Positions 1 through 10,118 are shown, counted from the stretch's first letter. The stretch is 64,000 nucleotides of DNA from Gammaproteobacteria bacterium (GCA_013214965.1 JABSRU010000007.1:1-64000); one strand, 5' to 3'. Numbers and translations: made by a program. The notes: a model not told the origin generated them from the letters alone.

Positions 1-139
1 AATAATTTTTTTATGGAGAAGAAACTATCAGATATTATGTAAATAAACTATGAAAAAAATGTAAATAGTTATGTTTTTACTTGTTGTCATTAATCAGTTT
101 TGTGATAGTAAACTTTTAGGGTCAGCAAAGAGAGTGATA

Positions 140-892
140 ATGAGCAGTAACAAAGTAGTGATTATTACGGGCGGTAGTCGTGGCATTGGTGCGGCCAGTG
201 CTAAATTGTTTGCAGCGCTTGGCTATAAAGTGGCCATTAATTATAAGTCGCGGCAGCAGCCCGCTGATGATTTAGTGCAAAAGATTATTGATGGGGGCGG
301 GTATTGTATTGCTATTCAAGGTGATGTTTCGCTTGAATCTGATGTCATACGGTTATTTGAGCAAGTGGATAGAGAACTAGGACGGGTTGATATTCTTATT
401 AACAATGCGGGGATCTTAAAGCCACAGTCGCGCTTAGTGGATATGGATGCGCAGCGGATTAATACTATTTTTAGCAACAACGTGACAAGTTATTTTTTGT
501 GTTGTCGTGAAGCGATAAAAAGAATGTCTTTTGAGCATGGTGGTACTGGCGGCTCTATTGTTAATGTTTCATCGGGGGCAGCGAGATCTGGATCTCCCCA
601 TGAATATATAGATTACGCAGCATCAAAAGGGGCGATAGACACTTTAACTAAAGGATTATCGTTAGAAGTTGCAAGTGAGGGGATTCGGGTTAATTGCGTG
701 CGGCCTGGCTTTATTTACACAGATATGCACCGTGATGGCGGTGAGCCTAATAGAATTGAGCGATTAAAATCAAAGATTCCTTTAGGGCGAGGTGGGCAAC
801 CCTGTGAAGTCGCAGCAGCGATTCATTGGTTAGCCAGTGAACAGTCGGCTTATAGTACCGGTACTTTTATTGATGTCACTGGCGGATTATAA
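140..892 (+). CDS. ygfF: YgfF-like short-chain dehydrogenase/reductase
   Basis: Classical SDR of 250 residues, probably NAD(P)-dependent and cytosolic; the substrate is unknown. The Rossmann motif TGGSRGIG is at residues 10-17, NNAG at 88-91, and the catalytic Ser144/Ser145, Tyr159 and Lys163 (YxxxK) are all present. The C-terminal half (VNCVRPGFIYTDMH, then FIDVTGGL at the end) closely follows the E. coli YgfF pattern as I remember it. The frame is open from 71, but the ATG at 140 has a purine-rich AAAGAGAG before it and puts the Rossmann motif at the usual distance from the N-terminus. It stands alone and converges on srmB. A broken paralogue of its N-terminus lies at 50516. Confidence 0.85.
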   Translation: MSSNKVVIITGGSRGIGAASAKLFAALGYKVAINYKSRQQPADDLVQKIIDGGGYCIAIQGDVSLESDVIRLFEQVDRELGRVDILINNAGILKPQSRLVDMDAQRINTIFSNNVTSYFLCCREAIKRMSFEHGGTGGSIVNVSSGAARSGSPHEYIDYAASKGAIDTLTKGLSLEVASEGIRVNCVRPGFIYTDMHRDGGEPNRIERLKSKIPLGRGGQPCEVAAAIHWLASEQSAYSTGTFIDVTGGL

Positions 893-900
893 AATCCGCC
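881..900. terminator. Hairpin between the convergent SDR and srmB genes
   Basis: Eight-base perfect arms, GGCGGATT and AATCCGCC, flank a 4-base loop that contains the SDR stop codon. No T-run follows on either strand, so this may be an mRNA 3'-end stabiliser rather than an intrinsic terminator. Confidence 0.35.
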
Positions 901-923
901 ATCATTGTCAAAGCGAAAAATTA

Positions 924-2165
924 CTATTTTTTACTTTTCTTTTTTGACTGCTTTTTAGCTTTCGCTTTCTTCTGACCAGCGGTTAATTTTGGCTTTTTCT
1001 TTTTGCCTGCCACTTTCGCTTCTTTATTTTTAGGACGCAAATCTTTAACAAATCGACGCTTAAGCACTTGGTCTGTATAGCGTTCTATTTTTCCTAAAAT
1101 ACGCGTTTCATGGGCTTCAACAATCGAAATAGCGGTGCCTTTTTTACCGGCACGACCAGTACGACCGATACGATGTAAATAGACATCTGAGGTATACGGC
1201 ATATCATAGTTAATGACATGACTAATATCGTCAATGTCTAAGCCACGTGCTGCGACATCTGTCGCGACTAAGATCTTTAATTCACCAGATTTAAAGCGCT
1301 CTAGTGATAAATTACGTTGCTCTTGGGCCATTTTACCTTGGAGGTAACAAACTTTAATGTCGGCACTCTGGAGTTTAGCTACGAGAGACGCTAGACGCTC
1401 TCGGGTTTTAACAAAGACAATCGTTCGTTCTAGCTCGCCGCTTTTTAGTAGCTTAATTAGCATGGCTTGTTTATGACCAATCGAGTCTGCAATATGAACC
1501 CATTGATTGATTTTAGCGCTTTCTTTACGGGGTGGTACGGCGTCAATTCGAATGGGATCGTTTAAGACGTTATCAACAAAATGCTCTAAGCCTTTACCTT
1601 CGAGGGTCGCAGAATACAGCATCGTTTGCTTACGCCAGCGTGCTTCATAGGCTACGGTTTCCATCTCTTTGATAAAGCCCATGTCGAGCATGCGATCGGC
1701 CTCATCAATAATTAAAAACTCGATGCTACGCATATCCAGCTGCTCAGTTTCAATAAATTCCATTAAACGCCCTGGAGTAGCGACTAAAATGTCGGCATTT
1801 TTTTCTAGCAGATCTTCATGGATTTGGTAATCGATACCACCGGTAATAACAATGGGCACTAATGCCGTATGTTTGGTTAAAGTCACGGCATATTCATGAA
1901 TTTGATTCGCTAGTTCACGGGTTGGGGTAATAATTAAGATCCGTGGCGGACCCGACCTAACCCGTGGGAAATCGATTAAGTGTTGCAATGCCGGTAATAA
2001 AAATGCGGCAGTCTTACCGGTGCCTGTTGGTGCACAACCAAGAATATCACGTTGATCCATGGCAGCAGGAATTGCTTCTCGTTGAATGGTTGTTGGTGCT
2101 TGGTAGCCCATTTCATCAAGGGCTTGAACCAATGATGGATCTAAATCTAATTCTGCAAAAGTCAT
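924..2165 (-). CDS. srmB: DEAD-box ATP-dependent RNA helicase SrmB
   Basis: RNA helicase of 413 residues for early 50S ribosomal subunit assembly. Motifs are intact: Q-motif region near 23-30, Walker A APTGTGKT at 45-52, PTREL near 81-85, DEAD at 154-157, SAT at 185-187, and HRIGRTGRAG in the second RecA domain. The early run SGPPRILI and the sentence-like match through LYSATLEG identify SrmB rather than RhlE or DbpA. The C-terminus is a lysine-rich basic tail (about 35 residues, KKKKPKLTAGQKKAK...), typical of RNA-annealing extensions. Transcribed alone, leftward. Confidence 0.93.
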   Translation of the reverse strand: MTFAELDLDPSLVQALDEMGYQAPTTIQREAIPAAMDQRDILGCAPTGTGKTAAFLLPALQHLIDFPRVRSGPPRILIITPTRELANQIHEYAVTLTKHTALVPIVITGGIDYQIHEDLLEKNADILVATPGRLMEFIETEQLDMRSIEFLIIDEADRMLDMGFIKEMETVAYEARWRKQTMLYSATLEGKGLEHFVDNVLNDPIRIDAVPPRKESAKINQWVHIADSIGHKQAMLIKLLKSGELERTIVFVKTRERLASLVAKLQSADIKVCYLQGKMAQEQRNLSLERFKSGELKILVATDVAARGLDIDDISHVINYDMPYTSDVYLHRIGRTGRAGKKGTAISIVEAHETRILGKIERYTDQVLKRRFVKDLRPKNKEAKVAGKKKKPKLTAGQKKAKAKKQSKKKSKK

Positions 2166-2258
2166 GCTGGTGATATTCCTAAATATTTGTGGCGCTAGTA
2201 TAACTGTTTGTGTGAACTAGCGGCTGATAAATCTTATTTTCTGTGCTTTATCGCACGA

Positions 2259-2783
2259 TTATTCGGCAGTTAACTCAAGGTATTCCTCGACCACTTGAGT
2301 TAGCCAGTCACTAATGCGCTGTTCGCTTAAATCAAATTGTGATTCATCATCAAGCGGTAAACCAATAAAATGGCTTTGGTCGGGCGTTAATGCTTTCGAT
2401 TCGGCAAAGTCATAGCCTTCGACAGGCCAATAACCGACATACCTTGGCCCTAATGGCAATAATTTATCATGCAACAGCCCCATGGCATCGACGAACCAAT
2501 CGGTATAGCCTTCTTGATCGCCTTGGCCATAAAATGCAATCACTTTGTTTTTAAGATCAACATTGTCTAGTTCATCCCAAATCGCTTCCCAATCTTCTTG
2601 TAATTCACCATAATCCCAAGTTGAAATGCCTAAAATCAGTAAATCGTATTCTTTTAGGCGCGTTAGACTAGTCTCTTTGATATTATGGATATCAAGTGTC
2701 TCTGGGCCGAGGAATTCTTGCATTTTTTCTGCGGTCATTTCAGAATAACAAGTGGTTGAGCCGTAAAATAAACCAATTTTCAT
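2259..2783 (-). CDS. fldB: Flavodoxin FldB
   Basis: Long-chain flavodoxin of 174 residues, a soluble FMN electron carrier. The N-terminal phosphate loop YGSTTCYSEM (about residues 7-16) has the Cys-Tyr of FldB rather than the FldA pattern, and GISTWDYGELQEDWEAIWD (about 50-70) plus GYWPVEGYDF are long-chain flavodoxin landmarks. The frame is open to 2837, but the ATG at 2783 begins MKIGLFYGS, matching the family N-terminus. In E. coli fldB lies next to xerD; here ogt sits between them on the other strand. Confidence 0.92.
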   Translation of the reverse strand: MKIGLFYGSTTCYSEMTAEKMQEFLGPETLDIHNIKETSLTRLKEYDLLILGISTWDYGELQEDWEAIWDELDNVDLKNKVIAFYGQGDQEGYTDWFVDAMGLLHDKLLPLGPRYVGYWPVEGYDFAESKALTPDQSHFIGLPLDDESQFDLSEQRISDWLTQVVEEYLELTAE

Positions 2784-2872
2784 CAATGGTGATCCGGTGA
2801 CTTTTAACAAAGGCGCTATTTTAGCACCTTCAATCACCTAATCAACCTAGGATCTATATTATCGAAAATCTT

Positions 2873-3340
2873 ATGATTAATTTTTACCATAGCCCGTTAG
2901 GCCCGCTTAAAATTGTTAACGATAATAGCCATATTGTTGGCCTAACTTGGTGTGATGAACCCAACGATCATATCGTGAATGATGATAATGAGTTGTTTGC
3001 ACAAGCTAGCAAATGGCTGGATGATTATTTTTCCGGTAAAGCAGCAAAAACCGATTTGCCCTTTAAACTTAAAGGCACCGATTTTCAACGCCGAGTTTGG
3101 GCGCAAATGCTAACAATTTCAGCAGGAGAAACGTTAACCTATGGTGAAGTGGCACAACGATTAAACTCCAGTGCCCGGGCGGTTGGCGGTGCATGTCGGG
3201 TTAATCCGGTGGTAATTTTAGTGCCTTGCCATCGGATTATCGCCGCCACTGGGATTGGTGGTTATGCGGGTAAAATTGCTGGGGTGATGATTGACCGTAA
3301 AACTCAGTTGTTATCCTATGATCAGGGTTTAAGCCATTGA
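2873..3340 (+). CDS. ogt: Methylated-DNA-protein cysteine methyltransferase
   Basis: Suicidal O6-alkylguanine DNA repair protein of 155 residues. It transfers the alkyl group from O6-methylguanine to the active-site Cys119 in the PCHR motif (118-121). The DNA-binding helix-turn-helix with the arginine finger (NSSARAVGGACRVNP) precedes it. It has only the single alkyltransferase domain and no AdaA part, so it is the constitutive Ogt type. Its stop overlaps the xerD start by 4 bp, so the two are probably co-translated. Confidence 0.9.
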   Translation: MINFYHSPLGPLKIVNDNSHIVGLTWCDEPNDHIVNDDNELFAQASKWLDDYFSGKAAKTDLPFKLKGTDFQRRVWAQMLTISAGETLTYGEVAQRLNSSARAVGGACRVNPVVILVPCHRIIAATGIGGYAGKIAGVMIDRKTQLLSYDQGLSH

Positions 3341-4236
3341 AAGTATCACAGCAAGATCAACATGTAGCGTTGTTTCTCGATATGTTATGGCTGGAGCAGG
3401 GGCTAAGTGACAATACGTTAAGTGCTTATCGTAGCGACTTAAATCAATATTGTTTATGGCTCGAAGATAACAAACGTAATTTAATGCAAGTGACAGCGCT
3501 CGATATCACGGCTTATCAAGGCCATCTAAAAAAACTGCAACGGGCTAAAGCAACCTCGGCGCGGATTATATCTGCCTTGCGACGATTTTATGGCTATTTA
3601 CAACAGCAAAAACTCATTACCGCCAATCCGATGGTGTTAGTTGATAATCCGAAGTTAGACCGTAAGTTACCAACGAGCTTATCGTTGGAGCAAGTGGATG
3701 CTTTGCTCGAAGCGCCCAATGTTGAAGAGCCGATTGAATGTCGTGATAAAGCGATGTTGGAATTGCTTTATGCTACTGGCTTGCGAGTGACGGAATTAGT
3801 GACATTAACCTTGGATCAAATTAATTTAGAACAAGGGGTTATTCGAGTCACGGGCAAAGGTAATAAAGATCGGTTGGTGCCAATGGGTGAGCAGGCGGTT
3901 GAACATATCAGGCTTTATTTGCTCGATGCTCGTCATCAATTAATCAATCAAACCAGTGATGTGTTATTCCCAAGTCGCCGTGGTCGTCAAATGACTCGGC
4001 AAACTTTTTGGCATCGGATTAAGTATTATGTACAGTTAGCGGGGATCGCCGGCGATATCTCACCACACACATTACGCCATGCTTTTGCGACGCATTTAGT
4101 CAATTTTGGTGCCGATTTACGGGTAGTGCAATTGTTGTTAGGGCACAGTGATTTGTCGACCACCCAAATTTATACCCATGTTGCTAAGGCGCGGCTCCAA
4201 GAGCTGCACCAACAACATCACCCACGCAGTGGCTAA
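3337..4236 (+). CDS. xerD: Tyrosine recombinase XerD
   Basis: Site-specific recombinase of 299 residues. With XerC and FtsK it resolves chromosome dimers at dif. The catalytic set is complete: Arg150 (ATGLRVTEL), Lys174 (GKGNKDR), His244 and Arg247 (PHTLRHAF), His270 (LLGHSDLS) and the nucleophile Tyr279 (TQIYTH). MTRQTFWHRIK and the HQQHHPR tail are XerD rather than XerC features. The start is a TTG at 3337 overlapping the ogt stop. In E. coli dsbC and recJ follow xerD; here a convergent gene does. Confidence 0.93.
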   Translation: MKVSQQDQHVALFLDMLWLEQGLSDNTLSAYRSDLNQYCLWLEDNKRNLMQVTALDITAYQGHLKKLQRAKATSARIISALRRFYGYLQQQKLITANPMVLVDNPKLDRKLPTSLSLEQVDALLEAPNVEEPIECRDKAMLELLYATGLRVTELVTLTLDQINLEQGVIRVTGKGNKDRLVPMGEQAVEHIRLYLLDARHQLINQTSDVLFPSRRGRQMTRQTFWHRIKYYVQLAGIAGDISPHTLRHAFATHLVNFGADLRVVQLLLGHSDLSTTQIYTHVAKARLQELHQQHHPRSG

Positions 4237-4238
4237 CG

Positions 4239-5099
4239 TTAAGCTGGTTTACTTAATAATAACTGTAAATCATGGGGAGCAGGAGCTTGAGCGCTAATGC
4301 GATCACCTGTTGTAGGATGCGTCACGCTTAAGCTGAAGGCGTGTAATCCCATGCGAGGACCATTTTTACCGTAACGCGGATCGCCAACCACTGGCGTACC
4401 TAACCAAGCTAAATGGGCGCGAATTTGATGTTGACGACCTGTCTCCAGTTGTACTTCAACGAGTGAACGCTGGTGGTCGCTGCGCTGTATTTTGTAGTGA
4501 GTGATGGCTGACTTGGCATTTGGATGCTCGCCTACATGCATCTTGTATTCCCGCTCATCCATCAGTAAAGGCTGGTCAATTGTACCTTTGGCTGGGCTTG
4601 GGGTCCCTTCAACCACGGCTAGATATGTTTTAGTGGCTTGGGGCCAATTACTCATTACCGCTTCGCGCATTTCACGGGAAGTGGCAAACATTAACACGCC
4701 AGATGTATCACGATCTAAGCGGTGAACCGGCCATAGCTTGATGTTGCGTTGTTTACTCGATAGTTGTTGACGTAATAGGGCTAGCGCGTGACGTTTAGTC
4801 TCGGTTGCTGTTGCTACCGACAACAAACCAGCAGGCTTATTGATAATGATAATTTCGCCATCATTATATAAAATCTCTAGCTTGATGGTGGTGGTCGAAA
4901 TGTTTTTAGCAGCACTTAATATTTCCACCATATCACCGTTCACTAAAGGCTGATCATGCTGAGTAAAAGCTTGACCATTGACCAAAACACAACCGGTTTG
5001 CAGTCGTTGCTTGATTTTTTTTCGTGACCAATCGGTTAGTTTACTATTAAGAAATTTAAGCAGGGTCGCTGTTTCTGTGACCCGAAGTTTATCTGACAT
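4239..5099 (-). CDS. RluA-family 23S rRNA/tRNA pseudouridine synthase
   Basis: Pseudouridine synthase of 286 residues. It has an N-terminal S4-like RNA-binding domain (about 15-60, ending VNGDMVEIL), then the RluA catalytic domain with INKPAG (86-91) and HRLDRDTSG (126-134), catalytic Asp131. GRQHQIRAHLAWLG is the usual family signature. The S4 domain points to the RluC/RluD branch more than RluA or TruC, but the exact target uridine cannot be read from the sequence. It ends 3 bp from the convergent xerD stop. Confidence 0.85.
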   Translation of the reverse strand: MSDKLRVTETATLLKFLNSKLTDWSRKKIKQRLQTGCVLVNGQAFTQHDQPLVNGDMVEILSAAKNISTTTIKLEILYNDGEIIIINKPAGLLSVATATETKRHALALLRQQLSSKQRNIKLWPVHRLDRDTSGVLMFATSREMREAVMSNWPQATKTYLAVVEGTPSPAKGTIDQPLLMDEREYKMHVGEHPNAKSAITHYKIQRSDHQRSLVEVQLETGRQHQIRAHLAWLGTPVVGDPRYGKNGPRMGLHAFSLSVTHPTTGDRISAQAPAPHDLQLLLSKPA

Positions 5100-5108
5100 T
5101 ATATTTTC

Positions 5109-6983
5109 CTACATGTTCACAAAATGATTAATTTTATCAACAATACCTTGCGTGTCTAAGCCGAGTTCTTGTTGCTGCTGTTGTTGGGTACCTTGGCGGA
5201 CAAAATGATCCGGCAGACCGATATTTAACACAGCGACATCGAGACGGTTATTCATCACAAATTGACTGATGGTACTACCGGCACCACCAATAATTGAGTT
5301 CTCTTCGAGGGTGATGATAATGGCATGGGAGGCCGCTATTTTTTCTACCAGGGCTTGATCAAAAGGTTTAATAAAACGCATATCAATCACTGTCGCATCA
5401 AATTCCTCGGCAGCTGCTAATGCTTGTGGCAACAAGATGCCAAAGTTTAAAATGGCGATTTTAGGTTGTTCTAAACTCGACTCACGCTTGATAACGGCTT
5501 TACCGATCGTTAAGGCGGTCATCTTTTCTTCGATTGGTGCGCCAATTGCTGAGCCTCGAGGATAACGGACCGCTGCCGGACCTTGATGTTGATAACCGGT
5601 GAACAGCATTTGTCGGCATTCATTTTCATCCGACGGTGCCATGATAACCATGTTTGGAATACAGTTCATGAAACTTAAATCGAACGCCCCTTGATGGGTT
5701 TCGCCATCGGCTCCGACTAATCCACCGCGGTCTATCGCAAACAAGACATCAAGATTAGGAATCGCAACATCGTGAATTAGTTGGTCATAACCCCGCTGTA
5801 AAAAGGTCGAATAGATCGCGATAATCGGTTTTAGGCCATCACAAGCCATGCCAGCGCCTAAGGTAACCGCATGCTGTTCGGCAATCGCAGCATCAAAATA
5901 TTGCGCTGGAAAACGTTGTGAGAACTCAACCATGCCGGAGCCTTCACGCATGGCAGGGGTGATAGCCATTAATTTCTGGTCTTGTTCGGCCATGTCGCAT
6001 AACCACTGACCAAATACGCCAGAAAAAGTGATCGCACCTTTACTCGATGGTAATGAGGTGGTGGCGGGATCAAATTTAGGCACGCCGTGATAACCGATAG
6101 GGTCTTGTTCGGCGGGTTGATAACCCTTACCTTTTTTGGTCATGACATGAAGAATTTGCGGACCTTTAAGATTACGCATATTCTTTAATGTATCAATTAA
6201 AGCATTAACATCATGACCGTCAATTGGCCCGATATAGTTAAAGCCAAACTCTTCAAATAAAGTGCCAGGGACGACCATGCCTTTTAGGTGCTCTTCAGAG
6301 CGGCGGGCTAATTCTTTGATACTTGGCATGCCAGACAGTAATTTTTTACCACCTTCACGAATCGAGGTATAGAGTTCGCCAGTTAAAATTCTGGCCATGT
6401 GTTTGTTGATTGCACCAACATTTTCTGAAATCGACATTTTATTGTCGTTTAAAATAATCAACATGTCTTTGTCAATTGAACCTGCGTGATTCATTGCCTC
6501 AAACGCCATGCCGCCAGTGATTGCGCCATCACCGATCACTGCCACGACTTTACGATTTTTTTGTTCTTTTTCTGCGGCTATCGCCATACCTAATGCGGCA
6601 CTGATCGATGTTCCTGAGTGACCAACGGTAAATGTGTCATATTCACTTTCTTTGCGGTTAGGGAAGGGGTGCAAACCGTTTTGTTGGCGAATCGTATGCA
6701 TTTTGTCGCGCCGACCCGTCAGTATTTTATGAGGATAAGCTTGATGGCCGACATCCCAAATAATTCGATCTACCGGTGTGTTAAAAACGTAATGTAATGC
6801 AACCGTTAATTCGACTGTACCTAAACCAGAAGCGAGATGGCCACTAGAACGACTGACCGATTTTAATAAATAAGATCGCAGCTGGTCACAAAGCTCGGTT
6901 AAATTAGCTTGGGGAAGTTGGCGTAGCTCATCTGGAGTGTTGGCTAAGGCAAGTAATGGGAATTTTGATATATTAACGCTCAT
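5109..6983 (-). CDS. dxs: 1-deoxy-D-xylulose-5-phosphate synthase
   Basis: First enzyme of the MEP isoprenoid pathway. It makes DXP from pyruvate and glyceraldehyde-3-phosphate with thiamine diphosphate. It has 624 residues, full length for the family. The ThDP/Mg site GDGAITGG is near 152, preceded by [15 protein letters not shown]. The transketolase pyrimidine domain has [10 protein letters not shown] with the catalytic Glu, and the C-terminal domain closes with VLNIGLPD. It lies 24 bp downstream of ispA in the xseB-ispA-dxs operon common in gammaproteobacteria. Confidence 0.97.
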   Translation of the reverse strand: MSVNISKFPLLALANTPDELRQLPQANLTELCDQLRSYLLKSVSRSSGHLASGLGTVELTVALHYVFNTPVDRIIWDVGHQAYPHKILTGRRDKMHTIRQQNGLHPFPNRKESEYDTFTVGHSGTSISAALGMAIAAEKEQKNRKVVAVIGDGAITGGMAFEAMNHAGSIDKDMLIILNDNKMSISENVGAINKHMARILTGELYTSIREGGKKLLSGMPSIKELARRSEEHLKGMVVPGTLFEEFGFNYIGPIDGHDVNALIDTLKNMRNLKGPQILHVMTKKGKGYQPAEQDPIGYHGVPKFDPATTSLPSSKGAITFSGVFGQWLCDMAEQDQKLMAITPAMREGSGMVEFSQRFPAQYFDAAIAEQHAVTLGAGMACDGLKPIIAIYSTFLQRGYDQLIHDVAIPNLDVLFAIDRGGLVGADGETHQGAFDLSFMNCIPNMVIMAPSDENECRQMLFTGYQHQGPAAVRYPRGSAIGAPIEEKMTALTIGKAVIKRESSLEQPKIAILNFGILLPQALAAAEEFDATVIDMRFIKPFDQALVEKIAASHAIIITLEENSIIGGAGSTISQFVMNNRLDVAVLNIGLPDHFVRQGTQQQQQQELGLDTQGIVDKINHFVNM

Positions 6984-7007
6984 ATCACTCTTTATTTTTA
7001 TCGATTG

Positions 7008-7883
7008 TTATTGATTACGCGCAATAATAAAACGCGAAAAATCTTTTAATTGTTCGCTATTGTAAGGCAAAGCGTCCAGTGCGTGAAGGGCATCGTCAAT
7101 TAATTGTTGCGCTTTCAATTGCGCTTGCTCCAGACCCATTAGTGCTGGGTAGGTGCACTTATTGGCTTCGATGTCAGAACCTTGTGGCTTTCCTAGGGTT
7201 TGGGTATCACCAATAATGTCGAGAATATCGTCATGAACTTGGAACGCCAAACCAATGGCGGCTGAGAATTTTTTCAGTAATTCACGCTCTGCTTGGTTAA
7301 TCCCAGCACAAATAGCGGCCATTTCAACGGCTGCATGAATTAATGCCCCGGTTTTATGATGATGGATTTGTTGCAGTTGCTCGAGTGATACATGTTGATT
7401 GGTTGCTGCAAGATCCAGTGCTTGACCACCACACATTCCATGGTAACCACTTGAATTTGCCAACACCTTCACTAAATCTATTTTAAGAGAACTCTCTAAA
7501 TCCGCTTGGCACAACAACTCGTAACTAAACGTTTGCAGCGCATCACCCGCTAAAATTGCGGTCGCTTGATCGAATTTAATATGGCATGTAGCTTGGCCAC
7601 GACGTAAATCATCGTCATCCATCGCGGGCAAATCATCGTGAATTAATGAATAAGCATGGATAGCCTCAATAGCACCGGCACAATGATCTAATTTACTGAG
7701 GTCGACACCTAACATTTGACCGGTCTCATAAACTAAATAAGGTCGAATGCGTTTGCCACCCAGTAATAATCCGTAATTCATTGCTTGGTGCAATCTCGGA
7801 TCATTAATAGTCATATCAGCTAATTGGCAACTCAGGAAATCATTAACACGTGCTTGATGCTGCTGCAGATGAGATAAATCCAC
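7008..7883 (-). CDS. ispA: Farnesyl diphosphate synthase (geranyltranstransferase)
   Basis: Trans-prenyltransferase of 291 residues making farnesyl diphosphate from IPP and DMAPP/GPP. The first aspartate-rich motif is within HDDLPAMDDDDLRRG (about 84-98) and the second is DDILDIIGD (about 225-233). The two-residue insertion in the first motif and the GGKRIRP near 43 are typical of bacterial type II FPP synthases. The start overlaps the xseB stop by one base, so translation is probably coupled. Confidence 0.95.
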   Translation of the reverse strand: MDLSHLQQHQARVNDFLSCQLADMTINDPRLHQAMNYGLLLGGKRIRPYLVYETGQMLGVDLSKLDHCAGAIEAIHAYSLIHDDLPAMDDDDLRRGQATCHIKFDQATAILAGDALQTFSYELLCQADLESSLKIDLVKVLANSSGYHGMCGGQALDLAATNQHVSLEQLQQIHHHKTGALIHAAVEMAAICAGINQAERELLKKFSAAIGLAFQVHDDILDIIGDTQTLGKPQGSDIEANKCTYPALMGLEQAQLKAQQLIDDALHALDALPYNSEQLKDFSRFIIARNQ

Positions 7884-8125
7884 TAGTCGTCCTGATGTTG
7901 CGAATAAGGTTGTAATTGGTCATCATTATTGGCCAGTAATATATCAACTTTTTGTTGCGCCTGTTGCAGCTTCTGCTGGCCGTGACGTGCTAAACTGATA
8001 CCTTGTTCGAATTGAGCAAGTGCTTGGTCTAATTCAAGATCTCCTTGTTCTAATTGAGAGACAATGGTTTCTAATTCATTTAGCGTTGTTTCAAAGTTTG
8101 GTTGCTCAATCTTTTTATTAGCCAT
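7883..8125 (-). CDS. xseB: Exodeoxyribonuclease VII small subunit
   Basis: 80 residues, the expected size. It is the small alpha-helical subunit that assembles with XseA into the ssDNA exonuclease VII. The [26 protein letters not shown] block (residues about 11-36) is the family core, followed by a glutamine-rich helix. First gene of xseB-ispA-dxs; the promoter must lie in the 204-bp gap shared with the divergent pomA. Confidence 0.93.
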   Translation of the reverse strand: MANKKIEQPNFETTLNELETIVSQLEQGDLELDQALAQFEQGISLARHGQQKLQQAQQKVDILLANNDDQLQPYSQHQDD

Positions 8126-8329
8126 AGCAATTTCCTACAATAATATTTCGCGCAACCTTAGCCCAGTTATAGCAATGGGTCAATAAATTAGGCATCGAAT
8201 TAACTTTTTACTAAGATATTGTTAACTAATGACGATAAGATAAGAATAATGGATGCTTTTTTGACAGAAAATGATAACTTTGTCTCTTAGCAATCGGTTT
8301 TGAATAATTTAACTCACAGGGGTTAGTCA

Positions 8330-9088
8330 GTGGACTTAGCAACACTAATAGGAATGTTAGGCGCATTCGGCATGATTTTAATGGCAATGACTCAAGGTGG
8401 GCCAATATCAATGTTTGTTGATATTCCTTCTGTGTTAATTGTATTTTGTGGTTCGCCCTTTGTTGTCATGATGATGTATAGCATGGGGCAATTTGTTGGT
8501 GCCGGCAAAATAGCAGGTAAAGCTTTTATGCTAAAGCTTGATGATCCACAGGATTTGATCGCCAAAGCAGTTGAATTAGCTGACTCAGCACGTAAGGGCG
8601 GTTTCTTAGCGTTGGAAGAGGCTGAAATACCGAGTAAATTCATGCAGAAGGGCATTGATATGTTAGTGGATGGTCATGAAGCTGATGTGGTACGAGCGAC
8701 CTTAGGTAAAGATATTGATTTAACCCTCGATCGTCATAAATTAGGGGCAAGTATTTTTAAATCACTAGGAGATGTTGGACCCGCGATGGGCATGATCGGT
8801 ACCTTGGTTGGTTTGGTGGCGATGCTGCAAAACATGGATGATCCTAAGTCAATTGGTCCGGCGATGGCCGTTGCTTTATTAACGACGATGTACGGTGCGA
8901 TGTTAGCAAATTTATTTGCCTTGCCCGTAAGTGCTAAGTTAGAGATGCGTGCTGGTGAAGAAGCATTAAACCAAACCTTAATTCTTGACTCGGTATTAGC
9001 AATTCAAGATGGTCAAAACCCGCGCGTGATTGAAGGCATGCTCCAAAATTACCTTGCTGAAGGTAAACGACCTGTCCCAGAGGAATAA
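8330..9088 (+). CDS. pomA: Sodium-type flagellar stator protein PomA
   Basis: MotA/PomA stator subunit of 252 residues and four membrane spans: two at the N-terminus (about 2-50) and two around the GDVGPAMGMIGTLVGLVAML stretch. The cytoplasmic loop carries the charged residues that contact FliG. It opens with a GTG codon; an AGGGG Shine-Dalgarno lies about 7 bases upstream and the N-terminus MDLATLIGM matches Vibrio-type PomA. It is followed after 3 bp by pomB, and no flagellar genes lie next to the pair. Confidence 0.93.
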   Translation: MDLATLIGMLGAFGMILMAMTQGGPISMFVDIPSVLIVFCGSPFVVMMMYSMGQFVGAGKIAGKAFMLKLDDPQDLIAKAVELADSARKGGFLALEEAEIPSKFMQKGIDMLVDGHEADVVRATLGKDIDLTLDRHKLGASIFKSLGDVGPAMGMIGTLVGLVAMLQNMDDPKSIGPAMAVALLTTMYGAMLANLFALPVSAKLEMRAGEEALNQTLILDSVLAIQDGQNPRVIEGMLQNYLAEGKRPVPEE

Positions 9089-9091
9089 CTA

Positions 9092-10018
9092 ATGGCTGAC
9101 GAATGTCCTAAGTGTCCCGACTGTCCACCTGAAGGCTTGCCAGCCTGGATGGGGACTTTTGCTGATTTAATGTCGTTATTGATGTGTTTTTTCGTTTTGT
9201 TATTAGCCATGTCCGAAATGGATGTGCTTAAATTTAAACAAATTGCCGGTTCGATGAAGTATGCATTCGGGGTTCAAAATAAAATCAAGGTCAAAGATAT
9301 TCCTAAAGGTACCAGTGTGATTGCTCAGGAATTTCGCCCTGGTCGCCCTGATCCGACCCCGATTGAAATTATTAATCAGCAGACAGCTGAAGTGACGCAA
9401 CGTGAGTTGGACTTTCAAGCCGGTGAAGATCAGAATTCTGGTGGTAAAGAGCTCCAACGTGGCGATCAGCGCGGGGCTAACGCCGCGACCGCAGAAGAAA
9501 GTAAAGCGAAAGCTGAAGCCGCTCAACAAGAAATCAATGAAGAATTGAAAAAAATTGCCACTAAAATGCAAAAAGAAATTGAAGATGGTGCGATTGAAAT
9601 TGAATCTTTAGGCCAGCAAATTATCATTCGAATTAGAGAAAAGGGCTCCTTCCCGTCTGGTTCCGCTAATTTACAGCCAAGGTTTAAACCGGTCATTATT
9701 CGGGTCGGTGAATTGCTCGCTGATATTCCAGGTGAAATCACCATATCAGGCCATACAGATAAAGAACAAATGCATTCGGAACTCTACAAGTCTAATTGGG
9801 ATTTATCGAGCCAGCGTGCAGTGGCCGTCGCCCATGAATTAGTGAAAGTAAGAGGCTTCAATCAAAACCGACTTAAAGTCGTTGGTTTGGCCGACACGGC
9901 CCCATTAACTAAAGGTAAAGATAAAAAATCTCACCGTCGTAATCGCCGCGTTGAAATTGCGATTATGCAAGGTAAAGCAAAAGAAGCTGATCCTTTTGAT
10001 TTGATCGATAAGGAATAG
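9092..10018 (+). CDS. pomB: Sodium-type flagellar stator protein PomB
   Basis: MotB/PomB subunit of 308 residues. The single N-terminal span GTFADLMSLLMCFFVLLL (21-38) contains the ion-binding Asp25. A charged linker (about 100-160) follows, then a periplasmic OmpA-like peptidoglycan-binding domain with ISGHTDKEQMHSELYKSNWDLSSQRA and RRVEIAI. The N-terminal CPKCPDCPPEG is the Cys/Pro-rich PomB type, which supports Na+ rather than H+ coupling. A GU-rich hairpin with a T-run follows. Confidence 0.93.
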   Translation: MADECPKCPDCPPEGLPAWMGTFADLMSLLMCFFVLLLAMSEMDVLKFKQIAGSMKYAFGVQNKIKVKDIPKGTSVIAQEFRPGRPDPTPIEIINQQTAEVTQRELDFQAGEDQNSGGKELQRGDQRGANAATAEESKAKAEAAQQEINEELKKIATKMQKEIEDGAIEIESLGQQIIIRIREKGSFPSGSANLQPRFKPVIIRVGELLADIPGEITISGHTDKEQMHSELYKSNWDLSSQRAVAVAHELVKVRGFNQNRLKVVGLADTAPLTKGKDKKSHRRNRRVEIAIMQGKAKEADPFDLIDKE

Positions 10019-10026
10019 TGTGGAAT

Positions 10027-10072
10027 AAGTGCTCATTCTCACAAAGTTGGGGTGGGCACTTCAGCTCTTTTT
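10027..10072 (+). terminator. Probable intrinsic terminator after pomAB
   Basis: AAGTGCTCATTC can pair with GGGTGGGCACTT (12 pairs including several G-U), closing an 11-base loop. CTCTTTTT follows a few bases later. The position directly after pomB and before thiI fits a terminator. Confidence 0.5.
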
Positions 10073-10118
10073 AACTTTGGTATATACTGCGCGCTAAATC
10101 TATTTAGAGCGATCATCC

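Noticed and set aside
9203-9571. 122-codon minus-strand frame opposite pomB
   Set aside because: Antisense shadow of the PomB linker region.
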